64,000 bases of DNA, taken from positions 868,001 through 932,000 of the forward strand of contig OZ244156.1 of assembly GCA_965216395.1 (NCBI GenBank). Reading direction: 5' to 3'. The DNA is from CAZBXD01 sp965216395 (GTDB lineage: Bacteria > Pseudomonadota > Alphaproteobacteria > Micavibrionales > SZUA-601). Position 1 is the first letter of the stretch; each line of letters starts with the position of its first letter. Under the pieces are notes generated by a model, which was not told the origin of the DNA, ran no database searches, and worked only from the letters and a program-made list of their open reading frames with translations. The translations under genes were made by a program, and so were the position numbers. This document shows positions 42,669-51,699 of the stretch, piece after piece.

Positions 42669-44114
42669 ATGATGAAAAACTATCTAAAAATTATTTGTTT
42701 AAGTGGCCTACTAATCGGTGGCTGTACAACTAATCAAGCAACGGGGAAAACCGTTTTTACAGGTTTTCTGCCTGCTGGGCAGGAGGCACAAATTGGCGCC
42801 CAAGAACATGATAAAATTTTGGCCCAATTCAATGGTAAAGTCGACAATCCAGAAATTAATCGCTTCGTGCAAAATATCGGAAATCGATTAGCAAAACATT
42901 CTGAAAGAAAAGATGTTGACTATAGATTCACGGTTTTGAACGATGATATGGTCAATGCTTTTGCTGTACCGGGTGGGTATATTTATATCACCCGTGGTTT
43001 ATTATCCATCGCCGAAGATGAGGCAGAAGTCGCTGCCGTTATGGCTCATGAAATGGGACATATCACCGCCCGTCATACAGCGCAACAAATGAGTCAAAGT
43101 GCTTTATTAGGCTTGGGGACACAAATTTTAGGCGCCGCAACCGGCAACCAAACATTAGCTCAAGTGGCAGGTTTAGGTTCACAGCTTTATACAAAGGGCT
43201 ATTCTCGTAGTCATGAATTTGAAGCTGATGCTCTCGGCATTCGTTACGCCACTCAAGAAGGTTATGACGCCACAGCTATGGGCCGTTTTTTAGAAAATTT
43301 ACAACAAAACTCACAATTTGAGGCTAAATTAGCAGGCAACCCAGCCCTAGCGGATCAATTCAGTTATTTCCAAACACATCCACGCACAGCGGACAGGATT
43401 GATCGTGCCTTTGAATTAGCGCAACAAAGCCAAACCACACCAAAAGATATTGGTCGTACGAATTATCTGAACGCCGTAGATGGCATGATTTATGGCGAAG
43501 CGCCCGAACAAGGCTATATCCGTGGTCAAGACTTTATTCATGTTCCCCTTGGTTTTCGTTTTTCCGTTCCAGAAAATTTTAAGCTCATCAATACGCCCAA
43601 AGCCGTACTTGCTCAGCATAAAAATGGTTCACGTATAATTTTTGATATAGGAAAAACAGATCTGAGTTTGGAAAATTACCTTGTTAATGTATGGACAAAA
43701 GGAGCCCCCCTGTCGTCCGATATAGAAAGAATTACGATTAATAATATGCCCGCAGTGACCGCATCAACAAAATTGCAAAATGGTGACAATGCCCGTCTTG
43801 TCATTGCCGATGCTGGTAAAGGTCAAATTTATCGTATGACATTTATTACGCCGGTGCGTTATACATCAGCTATGTCAGAAGATTTACGGCGCTCTACCTA
43901 TAGTTTACGCCAGTTAACCAGTAAAGAAAAATCATCTATAAAACCACACCGTATAAAGGTCATCACGGTGCGTGCGGGTGATACGGTGCGCTCATTGGCC
44001 AAAAAAATTCCGAATTTAGATTACAAATTAGAACGTTTTGCCGTGCTTAATGGCCTCAACCCAGATACACCACTTAAAGTGGGACAAAAGCTTAAAACCA
44101 TCACGGGTGGTTGA
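42669..44114 (+). CDS. M48 family metalloprotease with LysM-like C-terminus (BepA-like lipoprotein)
   Basis: 481 residues from the ATG at 42669; a TTG at 42663 is less likely. Lipobox LIGGC gives a lipoprotein (Cys 19). Protease motif VAAVMAHEMGHITARHTAQQ, followed by the Glu of YSRSHEFEADALGIRYA. The C-terminal 50 residues (ITVRAGDTVRSLAKKIPNLD, then LKVGQKLKTI) resemble a LysM peptidoglycan-binding module. It is likely a periplasmic quality-control protease for outer-membrane proteins. It ends in a terminator. Confidence 0.9.
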   Translation: MMKNYLKIICLSGLLIGGCTTNQATGKTVFTGFLPAGQEAQIGAQEHDKILAQFNGKVDNPEINRFVQNIGNRLAKHSERKDVDYRFTVLNDDMVNAFAVPGGYIYITRGLLSIAEDEAEVAAVMAHEMGHITARHTAQQMSQSALLGLGTQILGAATGNQTLAQVAGLGSQLYTKGYSRSHEFEADALGIRYATQEGYDATAMGRFLENLQQNSQFEAKLAGNPALADQFSYFQTHPRTADRIDRAFELAQQSQTTPKDIGRTNYLNAVDGMIYGEAPEQGYIRGQDFIHVPLGFRFSVPENFKLINTPKAVLAQHKNGSRIIFDIGKTDLSLENYLVNVWTKGAPLSSDIERITINNMPAVTASTKLQNGDNARLVIADAGKGQIYRMTFITPVRYTSAMSEDLRRSTYSLRQLTSKEKSSIKPHRIKVITVRAGDTVRSLAKKIPNLDYKLERFAVLNGLNPDTPLKVGQKLKTITGG

Positions 44115-44140
44115 AATCAAGCTTTACAAATCAAACAAAA

Positions 44141-44168
44141 AAAGGCGCCCGTTGAGCGCCTTTTTTTT
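44141..44168 (+). terminator. Bidirectional terminator between the M48 gene and carD
   Basis: Stem AAAGGCGC / GCGCCTTT (44141-44148 with 44156-44163) flanked by A and T runs, so it serves both convergent genes. Confidence 0.88.
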
Positions 44169-44210
44169 AAACGAAAATTGTAAAATCAAGTTATATACAA
44201 CGTAGATTCT

Positions 44211-44741
44211 CTACGCGGCTTCAACGAGAACAGTTTCCAATTTTTTCGTTGCTTCTTCTTCGGCAATATCTTCAATCGCTGCCAGTTCACTGGCAAGGCG
44301 GGCGAGTGCGGATTGATAGATTTGACGTTCAGAATAAGATTGTTCCGTACCCACAGCGTTACGGCGTAAATCACGTAAAACCTCCGCAATCAGAACAGGA
44401 TCACCAGAATTAATTTTGGTTTCATATTCTTGGGCACGACGCGACCACATGGTACGACGAACGCGTGAACGCCCTTGCATTGTTTTAAGCGCAGAACTTA
44501 ACTCCTCTTCAGAGCTGAGCTGACGCAAACCTGAATTAGCAATTTTTTGCATCGGTAATTTTAAACGCATACGATCTTTCGCAAACGAAATTGTGTAAAG
44601 GGTGACTTCCTGACCTGCGATAATTTGCGTGTCAATCCCTTCAACCTTACCAACACCGTGGGCTGGATAAACGACTGTATCGCCTGCTGTGAATGAAATG
44701 TTATTATCTTGTTCAACTGCTTTTTTAATTTCTTTTGGCAT
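44211..44741 (-). CDS. carD: CarD family transcriptional regulator
   Basis: 176 residues from the ATG at 44741; an in-frame ATG at 44786 would add a non-conserved leader. The N-terminal RNA polymerase interacting domain has FTAGDTVVYPAHGVGKVEGI. The helical C-terminal domain contains RVRRTMWSRRAQEYETKINS and LIAEVLRDLRRN. CarD-type proteins stabilise open complexes at housekeeping promoters. Positions 44742-44945 upstream are AT-rich and hold no other gene. Confidence 0.94.
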   Translation of the reverse strand: MPKEIKKAVEQDNNISFTAGDTVVYPAHGVGKVEGIDTQIIAGQEVTLYTISFAKDRMRLKLPMQKIANSGLRQLSSEEELSSALKTMQGRSRVRRTMWSRRAQEYETKINSGDPVLIAEVLRDLRRNAVGTEQSYSERQIYQSALARLASELAAIEDIAEEEATKKLETVLVEAA

Positions 44742-44945
44742 TAATGACTCCGCTGATGATGAATAAAATCTGTAATTTTTCAGCAAAAACGAAAATTTAT
44801 GATATGTTGCAAAACCTATCGCAAACCATTGTTTTTCCTATGATTACAAGGGGTACTATACACTAATTTTAACGAAAAAGCAAGAAAATTATTACCAAAG
44901 CGTTAAAGAACAAAATAACCAAAATTTAACATAATTAACAAGGAG

Positions 44946-45284
44946 TTAATCCCCCTCTCCGGGATTGGGAGAAAAATATTTTGCAAATTTATTTTCAATA
45001 TTTTTAAAATCATCCGCATCTTTTGGGGCGGGTTTGATTTGGGTAATCACGGGCCATTTTTGCGAATATTCACGATTAAGTTCTAAAAACTCAGCCCCCT
45101 TTTCATCAATATCAGGTACAATCGCATCAATCGGACATTCGGGTTCACACACGCCGCAATCAATACATTCGTCGGGGTGGATTACCAACATATTCTCCCC
45201 CTCATAAAAACAATCCACGGGGCAAACCTCAACACAATCGGTATATTTACATTTAATACAAACATCGGTGACAACATAAGTCAT
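44946..45284 (-). CDS. fdxA: 7Fe-8S type ferredoxin FdxA
   Basis: 112 residues. The N-terminal cluster region CIKCKYTDCVEVCPVDCFYE and the second set CIDCGVCEPECPIDAI give the mixed [3Fe-4S]/[4Fe-4S] pattern of alphaproteobacterial FdxA. It carries electrons in the cytoplasm. The extended C-terminus of about 50 residues is normal. Confidence 0.95.
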   Translation of the reverse strand: MTYVVTDVCIKCKYTDCVEVCPVDCFYEGENMLVIHPDECIDCGVCEPECPIDAIVPDIDEKGAEFLELNREYSQKWPVITQIKPAPKDADDFKNIENKFAKYFSPNPGEGD

Positions 45285-45365
45285 CGTTACTGGCCTTCAT
45301 TTTTTTAATTGTTAGTTTAGTATAAAATGGAATAGGTTTCAGAGCTAGAGAAAAAACAGAACCAT

Positions 45366-45809
45366 TTATTTGTTTGGAAAAATAAACGCGTCATCTTCTT
45401 CACCTTTCGTTTCTTTTAATTTTTCAAACAGTTCTGATAACTTTAAGAGTAGCATTTCCTGTTGTTTGTTTTCCCCACCTATTCGAGCACTACCCTTTTC
45501 TAAAACAAGTTGATTGGACAACTTTCTAAGCACACCTAATGGGATCATAATATATGCCAATGGTTTATCATCTTTGGTACGCAATTCATGCGCCCAGTAA
45601 TCAGCTTGCGTTGCGGCAATACCTGAAGGTTTGCCATAGCTTTTATACTCTATAACGATATTACCTGTATCATGCCACAAATTACGCTCTGTTTTAAGCT
45701 CGACAGTTTTTCCGGCTAAATCCGACTGCAATTTATTTTCAGCCGTTTGTGCGTCGTTAAGTTGAACAATAAAATCGTATTTTTTATCAGGATTATTTTT
45801 ATCGGACAT
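45366..45809 (-). CDS. Predicted PD-(D/E)XK-like nuclease of a phage-type family
   Basis: 147 residues. NIVIEYKSYGKPSGIAATQA followed by DYWAHEL matches the pattern of a small family common in phages and prophages. In it, an upstream Asp, the Glu-x-Lys (IEYK) and a downstream Asp could form the nuclease active site. The C-terminus is a charged helix. Activity is inferred from the pattern. It lies between trmJ and fdxA, both core genes, so it may be a captured mobile gene. Confidence 0.6.
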   Translation of the reverse strand: MSDKNNPDKKYDFIVQLNDAQTAENKLQSDLAGKTVELKTERNLWHDTGNIVIEYKSYGKPSGIAATQADYWAHELRTKDDKPLAYIMIPLGVLRKLSNQLVLEKGSARIGGENKQQEMLLLKLSELFEKLKETKGEEDDAFIFPNK

Positions 45810-45845
45810 ATAATAAATCTGTACGGGAATTCAAAATTTGTCAAA

Positions 45846-46616
45846 TTATTTATGATCCCATTTTTTATTGCCACTCAACGCTTTAAGCATACCATGAAAG
45901 GTCCGCAATTCTTGATCGGTTAAACGCATGCGTTGAAAAGCGTTGCGGATATTACGCAGATTTGTCACTCTAATCTCTGGTGTTGAGAAATATTTGGCGT
46001 TATCAAGCTCAACTTCGAAATGTTTCATTAAAATTTCTAAATCTTTTTTACGCACCACTTCTGCATCGCCGAGTTCAAGAATATGGGTTGTTGCTAACCT
46101 TTCTTGATCCGTATTGACCACGGCCTGTAAATACCATTGATATCCAATCAATAAAACCGCCTGAGCTAGGTTAAGCGAAGAAAATCCTGGATTAAGCGGC
46201 ACATTTAAAATTGCGTCTGCATAGCTGAGATCATCATTTTTTAATCCTGATTTTTCACGGCCAAACAAAATCGCCGAGGCGGATTTTTGCATTTTTTGAT
46301 CATGATCAATCATTGCTTGCGCAGCTGTTTCTGGATTGTAAATCGGTTTAATCATATCACGGTGTCGTGCGGTGGATGCCAAAACAAAGGTTTTATCCGC
46401 CACCGCATCGGCAATCGTATCATAAAGCTGTACCTGTTCTAATACTGCGTCAGCGCCAGCACAAGCGCGCTGAGCTGCCTCACTAGGCCATCCATCACGC
46501 GGTTTGACCAAACGCAAATCTGTTAATCCACAATTGAGCATCGCACGCGCGGCCATGCCAATATTTTCACCAAGTTGTGGATGGACCAAAATAATGGATG
46601 GTTTGAAATCAGTCAT
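45846..46616 (-). CDS. trmJ: tRNA Cm32/Um32 methyltransferase TrmJ
   Basis: 256 residues with the SPOUT knot: N-terminal IILVHPQLGENIGMAARAML then CGLTDLRLVKPRDG; the SAM knot has SAILFGREKSGLKNDDLSYA and LNPGFSSLNLAQAVLLIGY. The C-terminal helical extension is as in TrmJ/TrmH-type enzymes. It methylates position 32 in the tRNA anticodon loop. It follows cysS by 3 nt in the same direction. Confidence 0.93.
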   Translation of the reverse strand: MTDFKPSIILVHPQLGENIGMAARAMLNCGLTDLRLVKPRDGWPSEAAQRACAGADAVLEQVQLYDTIADAVADKTFVLASTARHRDMIKPIYNPETAAQAMIDHDQKMQKSASAILFGREKSGLKNDDLSYADAILNVPLNPGFSSLNLAQAVLLIGYQWYLQAVVNTDQERLATTHILELGDAEVVRKKDLEILMKHFEVELDNAKYFSTPEIRVTNLRNIRNAFQRMRLTDQELRTFHGMLKALSGNKKWDHK

Positions 46617-46619
46617 GTC

Positions 46620-47993
46620 TTATTTTCGCCGCCACGTGGTGCCATCGCTGCTATCTTCCAAAATAATATTGGATGTATTCAGCTGATCACGAATTTCATC
46701 CGCACGCGTATAATTCTTATTCGATTTAGCCTGAACCCGTTCAGCAATCAACTGGTCAATTTGTTCATCACTTAAGCCATCCTCTTCGGCATGACCACGC
46801 AGCCATTGCGCCGGATCTTTTTCAAGCAAGCCGATCAAACGAGCACAGGCCAAAAATTGCCCCTTTAGTTCAGCTTGAGCATCGCCCGTTGCTTTATTCA
46901 TGGCATTATATAGGCGATGCAATTCAGCAAAAGCCTTGGGCGTATTCATATCATCATACAGCGCGGCCACAAATTCATCGGTTTCTTTGCCATTTTCAGC
47001 TATGTCGTGCAATTTATCCAATATATTATACCAACGGTCTAAGGTGTTTTTTGCCTCTTCCAACAGGTCTGCCCCAAATTCAGCCGGTTGACGATAATGT
47101 GCCGATAAAAGAACATAGCGGATCACTTCGCCATCATATTGTTTCAATAAATCATGTAGGAGCTTAAAATTGCCCAAGCTTTTCGACATTTTTTCGCCAT
47201 CAATATTCAACATACCATTATGCATCCAAATTTGGGCAAAACTTGACCCTTCGTGGGCACAACAACTCTGGGCGATTTCATTTTCGTGATGTGGGAATGT
47301 AAGGTCTTGTCCCCCGCCATGAATATCAAAATTTTGACCTAAAATATCCGTTGACATCACGGAACATTCCAAATGCCAACCGGGACGCCCCCGCCCCCAT
47401 GGACTGTCCCAACCAGGTTGACCATCGCTGGATGGTTTCCACAATACAAAATCTGCCGGATCTTTTTTATAAGGCGCGACTTCAACGCGCGCGCCAGCAA
47501 TTTGTTCATCGCGCGAACGACGTGCTAAACGGCCATAATCGGCATAACTGGGTACATGAAATAAAACATGTCCCTCTGCCTCATAGGCATGGCCTTTGTC
47601 AATTAACGTCTGTGTCATCGCAATTTGTTGTGGAATATAATCCGTCGCCTTCGGCATAAAATTGGGACGTAAATTACCAACCCCATCCATATCGGCCAAA
47701 AAAGCATCCGTATAGCGCGTCGCAATATCATCGGTTGTACAGTTTTCTTTATCGGCCTGTTGCATAATTTTATCATCAATATCGGTGATATTACGCGCAT
47801 AAACGACATGATCCGCACCATATTTATGACGTAAAATCCGATACAATGTATCAAACACGGTCAGCATGCGCCCATTACCAATATGCACATAGTTATAAAC
47901 CGTTGGGCCACAGGCATAAAGCGTCACCCGCTTTTCATCAATGGGCGTAAATTCTTGTTTAGAACGGCTGAGCGTATTATAGAGCTTGATCAT
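46620..47993 (-). CDS. cysS: Cysteinyl-tRNA synthetase
   Basis: 457 residues, normal. Class I HIGH motif CGPTVYNYVHIGNGRMLTVF; KMSKS motif DGEKMSKSLGNFK; zinc-site and substrate residues in GWHLECSVMS and HHENEIAQSCC. It charges tRNA-Cys. It is transcribed ahead of trmJ and is divergent from a small orphan gene. Confidence 0.97.
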   Translation of the reverse strand: MIKLYNTLSRSKQEFTPIDEKRVTLYACGPTVYNYVHIGNGRMLTVFDTLYRILRHKYGADHVVYARNITDIDDKIMQQADKENCTTDDIATRYTDAFLADMDGVGNLRPNFMPKATDYIPQQIAMTQTLIDKGHAYEAEGHVLFHVPSYADYGRLARRSRDEQIAGARVEVAPYKKDPADFVLWKPSSDGQPGWDSPWGRGRPGWHLECSVMSTDILGQNFDIHGGGQDLTFPHHENEIAQSCCAHEGSSFAQIWMHNGMLNIDGEKMSKSLGNFKLLHDLLKQYDGEVIRYVLLSAHYRQPAEFGADLLEEAKNTLDRWYNILDKLHDIAENGKETDEFVAALYDDMNTPKAFAELHRLYNAMNKATGDAQAELKGQFLACARLIGLLEKDPAQWLRGHAEEDGLSDEQIDQLIAERVQAKSNKNYTRADEIRDQLNTSNIILEDSSDGTTWRRK

Positions 47994-48053
47994 GACTTTG
48001 CGTTATGGTATCTAATTTTAAAGGAAATATCATTCTAACGAAAGAACACGTAA

Positions 48054-48443
48054 ATGGGTACCGTAAAAAAAGAAATACTTGAATTTTTAGAAAATCGCAA
48101 TTTTAATGAAGTTGGTCAACGCATATTACTTAATGAACTTCTTTATGATACATCAAAAGATATGACAGAAATATTTTCAAAACCAGAAAACAATCATACA
48201 TCTTATCAAAATAATCTTGTGGTTACAGAAGAAAAATATAATAAACTTAAAGATAATGTTGCAGATATCATTTCTATTGAAACTATTGACGGGATAAAAT
48301 TAGACAACTGGGTCGGCGCTTTCATTGAACAAGCCAAAGAAATTAAAGAACCGAGATATAGCAATAACTTAGATAATAAACATAAAATGCTTTGTCTTTC
48401 GATTGAAAAAATTCGTGCTGACATATTACATATTAGCGGATAA
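48054..48443 (+). CDS. Small orphan protein between cysS and gltX, function unknown
   Basis: 129 residues, AT-rich. Begins MGTVKKEILEFLENRNFNEV and continues as an all-helical protein; no signal or membrane helix. It has no clear TTGACATA promoter, unlike most other orphans. It lies between two tRNA-synthetase genes that are both on the other strand. The family is not recognised. Confidence 0.65.
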   Translation: MGTVKKEILEFLENRNFNEVGQRILLNELLYDTSKDMTEIFSKPENNHTSYQNNLVVTEEKYNKLKDNVADIISIETIDGIKLDNWVGAFIEQAKEIKEPRYSNNLDNKHKMLCLSIEKIRADILHISG

Positions 48444-48469
48444 ATAATTGGATTACACATAAGAAGTAA

Positions 48470-49816
48470 CTAAGCCGCTTCTTCCAATTCTTGACCATTG
48501 AGACGCGCTTGGGCGCGATCATAGCCGATGAGGGGTAAAAGATTGGCCAATTCAGGGCCGTGCGCCATCCCCGTTAAAGCCTTTCGGATCGGCATAAAGA
48601 GGTTTTTACCCTTACGACCTGTTTCATTTTTTACCGCATTAATCCATACCCCCCACGTATTTTCATCCCATGGTTCTTGGGGTAGTAAGCGCGCCGCAGT
48701 TTCTGAAAATTCTGCGTCCTCAATCTCCGGCGATACCGGCCCCTTCGCCACGGTAAGCCATTCATCCACATCGCTCAGTTTCGTGATATTCGCCCGCGCC
48801 ACATCCCAAAATTCTTGATCCACACCACTGGGCAAGCGATCTTTCACCGTATCATAATCGGTTTCGTGTAAAATCTTGGCATTTAAACGCGCTAACTCAG
48901 TTAAGCTGAGTTTGGCAGCATTGCGCGAAAAGATTGCAAAATTGAAATCTTTGGCTAATTTGTCAATATCCGTTAAGGCTTCAATGGGGAGTGACGTTCC
49001 CGAACGCGCAAGTAAACAATTGATTGCCATGGGTTCAATCCCATCATTGTCACGCAAATCACGGATTGATGTACTGCCCTGACGTTTGGATAATTTACCA
49101 CCATCTTCATCCATAATAAGCGCCAGATGGGCAAATTCTGGTGGGGTGGCGCCCAAAGCTTCAAACATTTGTACATGGGCGGCGGTATTCGAAACATGGT
49201 CTTCGCCACGTACGACATGAGTCACGTGATAATCAATATCGTCAATCACAGAACAAATGTGATAAAGCGGTGAACCATCCGCGCGAATAAGTACCGGATC
49301 CGACATATCTTTACCATGAAATGTCACGGACCCACGTACTAAATCATGCCATTCAATCGGGGCATGATTGAGTTTAAAACGCCAATGTGGACGACGCCCT
49401 TCGGCCTCATACGCATCCTTTTGCGCTTGGGTTAATGTTAACGCAGCGCGATCATAAACGGGTGGCTTACCCTGGCCTAATAACGCCTTTCTTTTTAAAG
49501 ATAATTCATCAGCCGTTTCATAACATGGATAAAGCCGTCCTTCATCTTTCAACTTTTGGATCATTTCTCCATAGCGTTCTTCACGGCCATGTTGATGCTC
49601 ATAGCGATCCCAATTAAGACCCAACCATTGTAAATCTTGCTTGATCGCTTGGGTATATTCATCGCGTGAACGTTCTTGATCTGTATCATCAATGCGTAAA
49701 ATATATTGGCCCCCTTGATGGGCACGGGCAAATAACCATGTAACAATGGCGGTACGAGCATTTCCAAGGTGAAGATATCCCGTGGGACTGGGTGCAAAAC
49801 GAACGATAACAGACAT
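48470..49816 (-). CDS. gltX: Glutamyl-tRNA synthetase
   Basis: 448 residues. HIGH motif FAPSPTGYLHLGNARTAIVT and KMSKS-type motif GGKLSKRQGSTSIRDLRD. The RGEDHVSNTAAHVQMFEALG block is the standard catalytic domain. The C-terminal helical anticodon domain is shorter than in E. coli. Many alphaproteobacteria carry two GltX copies, one charging tRNA-Gln for transamidation, and this may be either. It is followed on the other strand by an HD-GYP gene. Confidence 0.95.
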   Translation of the reverse strand: MSVIVRFAPSPTGYLHLGNARTAIVTWLFARAHQGGQYILRIDDTDQERSRDEYTQAIKQDLQWLGLNWDRYEHQHGREERYGEMIQKLKDEGRLYPCYETADELSLKRKALLGQGKPPVYDRAALTLTQAQKDAYEAEGRRPHWRFKLNHAPIEWHDLVRGSVTFHGKDMSDPVLIRADGSPLYHICSVIDDIDYHVTHVVRGEDHVSNTAAHVQMFEALGATPPEFAHLALIMDEDGGKLSKRQGSTSIRDLRDNDGIEPMAINCLLARSGTSLPIEALTDIDKLAKDFNFAIFSRNAAKLSLTELARLNAKILHETDYDTVKDRLPSGVDQEFWDVARANITKLSDVDEWLTVAKGPVSPEIEDAEFSETAARLLPQEPWDENTWGVWINAVKNETGRKGKNLFMPIRKALTGMAHGPELANLLPLIGYDRAQARLNGQELEEAA

Positions 49817-49900
49817 ATTTTTAATTCTATATTATTGTTAATTGGGTTTTTATTATATACATTGATTGTGTGGTCATGACAACGATATAAGGGTAAAAAC

Positions 49901-50644
49901 ATGAAAGAAACTTTTGACATTCAAGCGATTAATTTTGAATTTACACCCGATGATCCACTATATAAAGATATTCTTGCCTTTCGCGGGGAACAACTCGAGG
50001 AACTTTTTCAACACCCAACACTGCTTAATCGACCCGATGGTATTGCCAGCCGTACCTATCGCCATTCCATGCGTGTGGCCCAAGATGTGCATGATTTCGC
50101 CCGATTTGTCGGGTTAAGCAAAAATGTCGCCAGCAACCTCAAATTTGCCACGCAACTCCACGATATCGGTAAAATGGATGTTGCCCTAGACATTCTGGAT
50201 AAGCCAGACCGCCTCACCGATGAAGAATTCGTGGAAATGAAAAAACACACAAATTATGGCGCTAAACGGATTAATGATAGTGGTCTTGATCATCCCATTA
50301 TTAAACTCTCCAGTGAAATTGCCATGTATCATCATGAACAGGCCGATGGGCGCGGTTATCATGGGCTGCGCGGTGATGAAATTCCAACCCGTGTCCGCCT
50401 TGTGCAGGTTTGTGATGTTTTTGACGCGGTATCGGCCAAACGCCCTTATCGTACGTCGCGTCAACAACTCTCCATCGCGGGTGTTTTGAAAAATATGATT
50501 GACCCGGAAGGCTTTCTTTATAAACAGGTTGATCAGCCCATTGCACAAATGTTTGTAAAAATGAAACTTTATCTCACCGATACAGGATTATCCCATGACG
50601 AAGCGGAAGAATTAAGTGCATTTTTGGATAAAGTGAAGAAATAA
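49901..50644 (+). CDS. HD-GYP domain phosphodiesterase-like protein
   Basis: 247 residues. HD core: YRHSMRVAQDVHDFARFVGL, LHDIGKMDVALDILDKPDRL, then AMYHHEQADGRGYHGLRGDE and VCDVFDAVSAKRPYR. This is the HD-GYP layout, but the GYP triplet reads GYH. The metal ligands (HD, H, HH, D) are all present. Such proteins often degrade cyclic-di-GMP and control motility. There is no sensory domain, so it is probably controlled at expression. Confidence 0.9.
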   Translation: MKETFDIQAINFEFTPDDPLYKDILAFRGEQLEELFQHPTLLNRPDGIASRTYRHSMRVAQDVHDFARFVGLSKNVASNLKFATQLHDIGKMDVALDILDKPDRLTDEEFVEMKKHTNYGAKRINDSGLDHPIIKLSSEIAMYHHEQADGRGYHGLRGDEIPTRVRLVQVCDVFDAVSAKRPYRTSRQQLSIAGVLKNMIDPEGFLYKQVDQPIAQMFVKMKLYLTDTGLSHDEAEELSAFLDKVKK

Positions 50645-50649
50645 TGGTT

Positions 50650-50937
50650 TTACAATCTTTGAGTCATAAAATTGGTCTTTCTATCTTTATCCAATTTTCT
50701 AAATAATTTTTCTGAGTGGTTTAATAGTTCATATTTTTTAATTTGGACATCTGTATCGCCTGGTCCGAAACCAACAGTTTTGCGACAAATCTGCTGTTTC
50801 ATAATTAGAATAGAGAATTCATCATCAGGCATGTCAGTTAAAATTTTGCCGTAACGGTTAACTGCAGAAGACAGTTCATTTTGCCAATTATAAAATGCTT
50901 TACCTGATTTAGACATAGCTTTATAATACCATAACAT
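50650..50937 (-). CDS. Small orphan protein, function unknown
   Basis: 95 residues, basic (rich in Lys and Gln). Starts MLWYYKAMSKSGKAFYNWQN; an inner Met at residue 8 could be the true start. It has no signal or membrane helix. It ends 6 nt after the HD-GYP gene on the opposite strand and is divergent from the orphan at 51014. The family is not recognised. Confidence 0.55.
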   Translation of the reverse strand: MLWYYKAMSKSGKAFYNWQNELSSAVNRYGKILTDMPDDEFSILIMKQQICRKTVGFGPGDTDVQIKKYELLNHSEKLFRKLDKDRKTNFMTQRL

Positions 50938-50957
50938 TACAAATTTTCAAACATTTA

Positions 50958-50985
50958 TTGACAAATCAATAATAATCTTTATGGA
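50958..50985 (+). promoter_or_regulatory. Promoter for the 51014 orphan
   Basis: TTGACA at 50958-50963 with TATGGA at 50980-50985 after 16 nt. Confidence 0.5.
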
Positions 50986-51013
50986 TAATAAAGAATATTA
51001 ATATTGAGGATAT

Positions 51014-51544
51014 ATGTTAGATATAAAGAAACCTTATAAGGTGATGTATAATCGCCTAAATTATTGTGGTCATGGATATTCCAGTTCTGGAGGATATAGC
51101 CTTGCCTCGTCAATTAGTATTAATGAACTTATTTCTCCAGAAAGTTCATATGACAAATCTCGCGGTATAGAAGATTTTCATGTCGCTAAATTTTATAAAA
51201 ACCAAATGCCAGAAAAGTCAGAAGTAGAATTACCTGTTTCTGGTAATATCTTTGCAGGAGCATCTTTTTCTCGCTATGAAGCAAATTTAGTTCTTGTTTA
51301 TGATCAAGAAACAATTTTGTACAGGCGTCGCTTTGAAGATCGTAGAGTAGAAGATGACCGCCAATCAGTCTTAGAATGGATGCAAGAAAATAAAATTGAT
51401 TTTGCCGTACGATCAAGAGGCGGCTTTTTCTATCAATTTGACATAGAAAAAGATATTATTATTGATAGAACTGGAGATATCTTTGATAAAGGGACCTGGG
51501 TTCAAAGAGAACCAGAGCTTATTTATGCAAAAAACGTCCTTTAG
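51014..51544 (+). CDS. Orphan protein just before the phage module, function unknown
   Basis: 176 residues. Begins MLDIKKPYKVMYNRLNYCGH and has a Ser/Gly-rich patch, then a mixed alpha/beta body with NLVLVYDQETILYRRRFEDR. No signal peptide is visible. It has its own promoter and ends 25 nt before the phage-module promoter. It is more AT-rich than the phage genes. No family is recognised. Confidence 0.65.
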   Translation: MLDIKKPYKVMYNRLNYCGHGYSSSGGYSLASSISINELISPESSYDKSRGIEDFHVAKFYKNQMPEKSEVELPVSGNIFAGASFSRYEANLVLVYDQETILYRRRFEDRRVEDDRQSVLEWMQENKIDFAVRSRGGFFYQFDIEKDIIIDRTGDIFDKGTWVQREPELIYAKNVL

Positions 51545-51569
51545 AAATATGAATTAAAATAATTCCCCC

Positions 51570-51598
51570 TTGACAACCTAGGAATAATATCCTATATT
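51570..51598 (+). promoter_or_regulatory. Near-consensus promoter of the phage tail module
   Basis: TTGACA at 51570-51575, a spacer of exactly 17 nt, and TATATT at 51593-51598. It should be strong and constitutive unless repressed, and it lies in front of a leader with an intrinsic terminator. Confidence 0.75.
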
Positions 51599-51604
51599 CA
51601 GAAT

Positions 51605-51670
51605 CAGAAACGCCCGAGCTGTCTTTTGAGTAGACTCGACACACACGCCTCCTTGCTGAGGCGTTTTTTT
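51605..51670 (+). ncRNA. Short leader or small RNA ending in an intrinsic terminator
   Basis: A transcript of about 65 nt would begin near 51605. It contains a hairpin (CGA/TCG outer, GTCT/AGAC inner, with a GCT bulge; 51615-51638) and then a 7-bp terminator stem (ACGCCTC / GAGGCGT, 51645-51664) with seven T. It contains no long open frame. It could be a free small RNA, or an attenuator that stops transcription into the phage genes unless an antiterminator acts. Confidence 0.5.
51645..51670 (+). terminator. Intrinsic terminator inside the phage module leader
   Basis: ACGCCTC / GAGGCGT with a CTTGCT loop and a T7 tail. It lies between the promoter and the first phage gene; the AAGGAG ribosome binding site of that gene comes after it. 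Confidence 0.82.
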
Positions 51671-51699
51671 ATATCTGATTTTTTTACAAGGAGAATATT

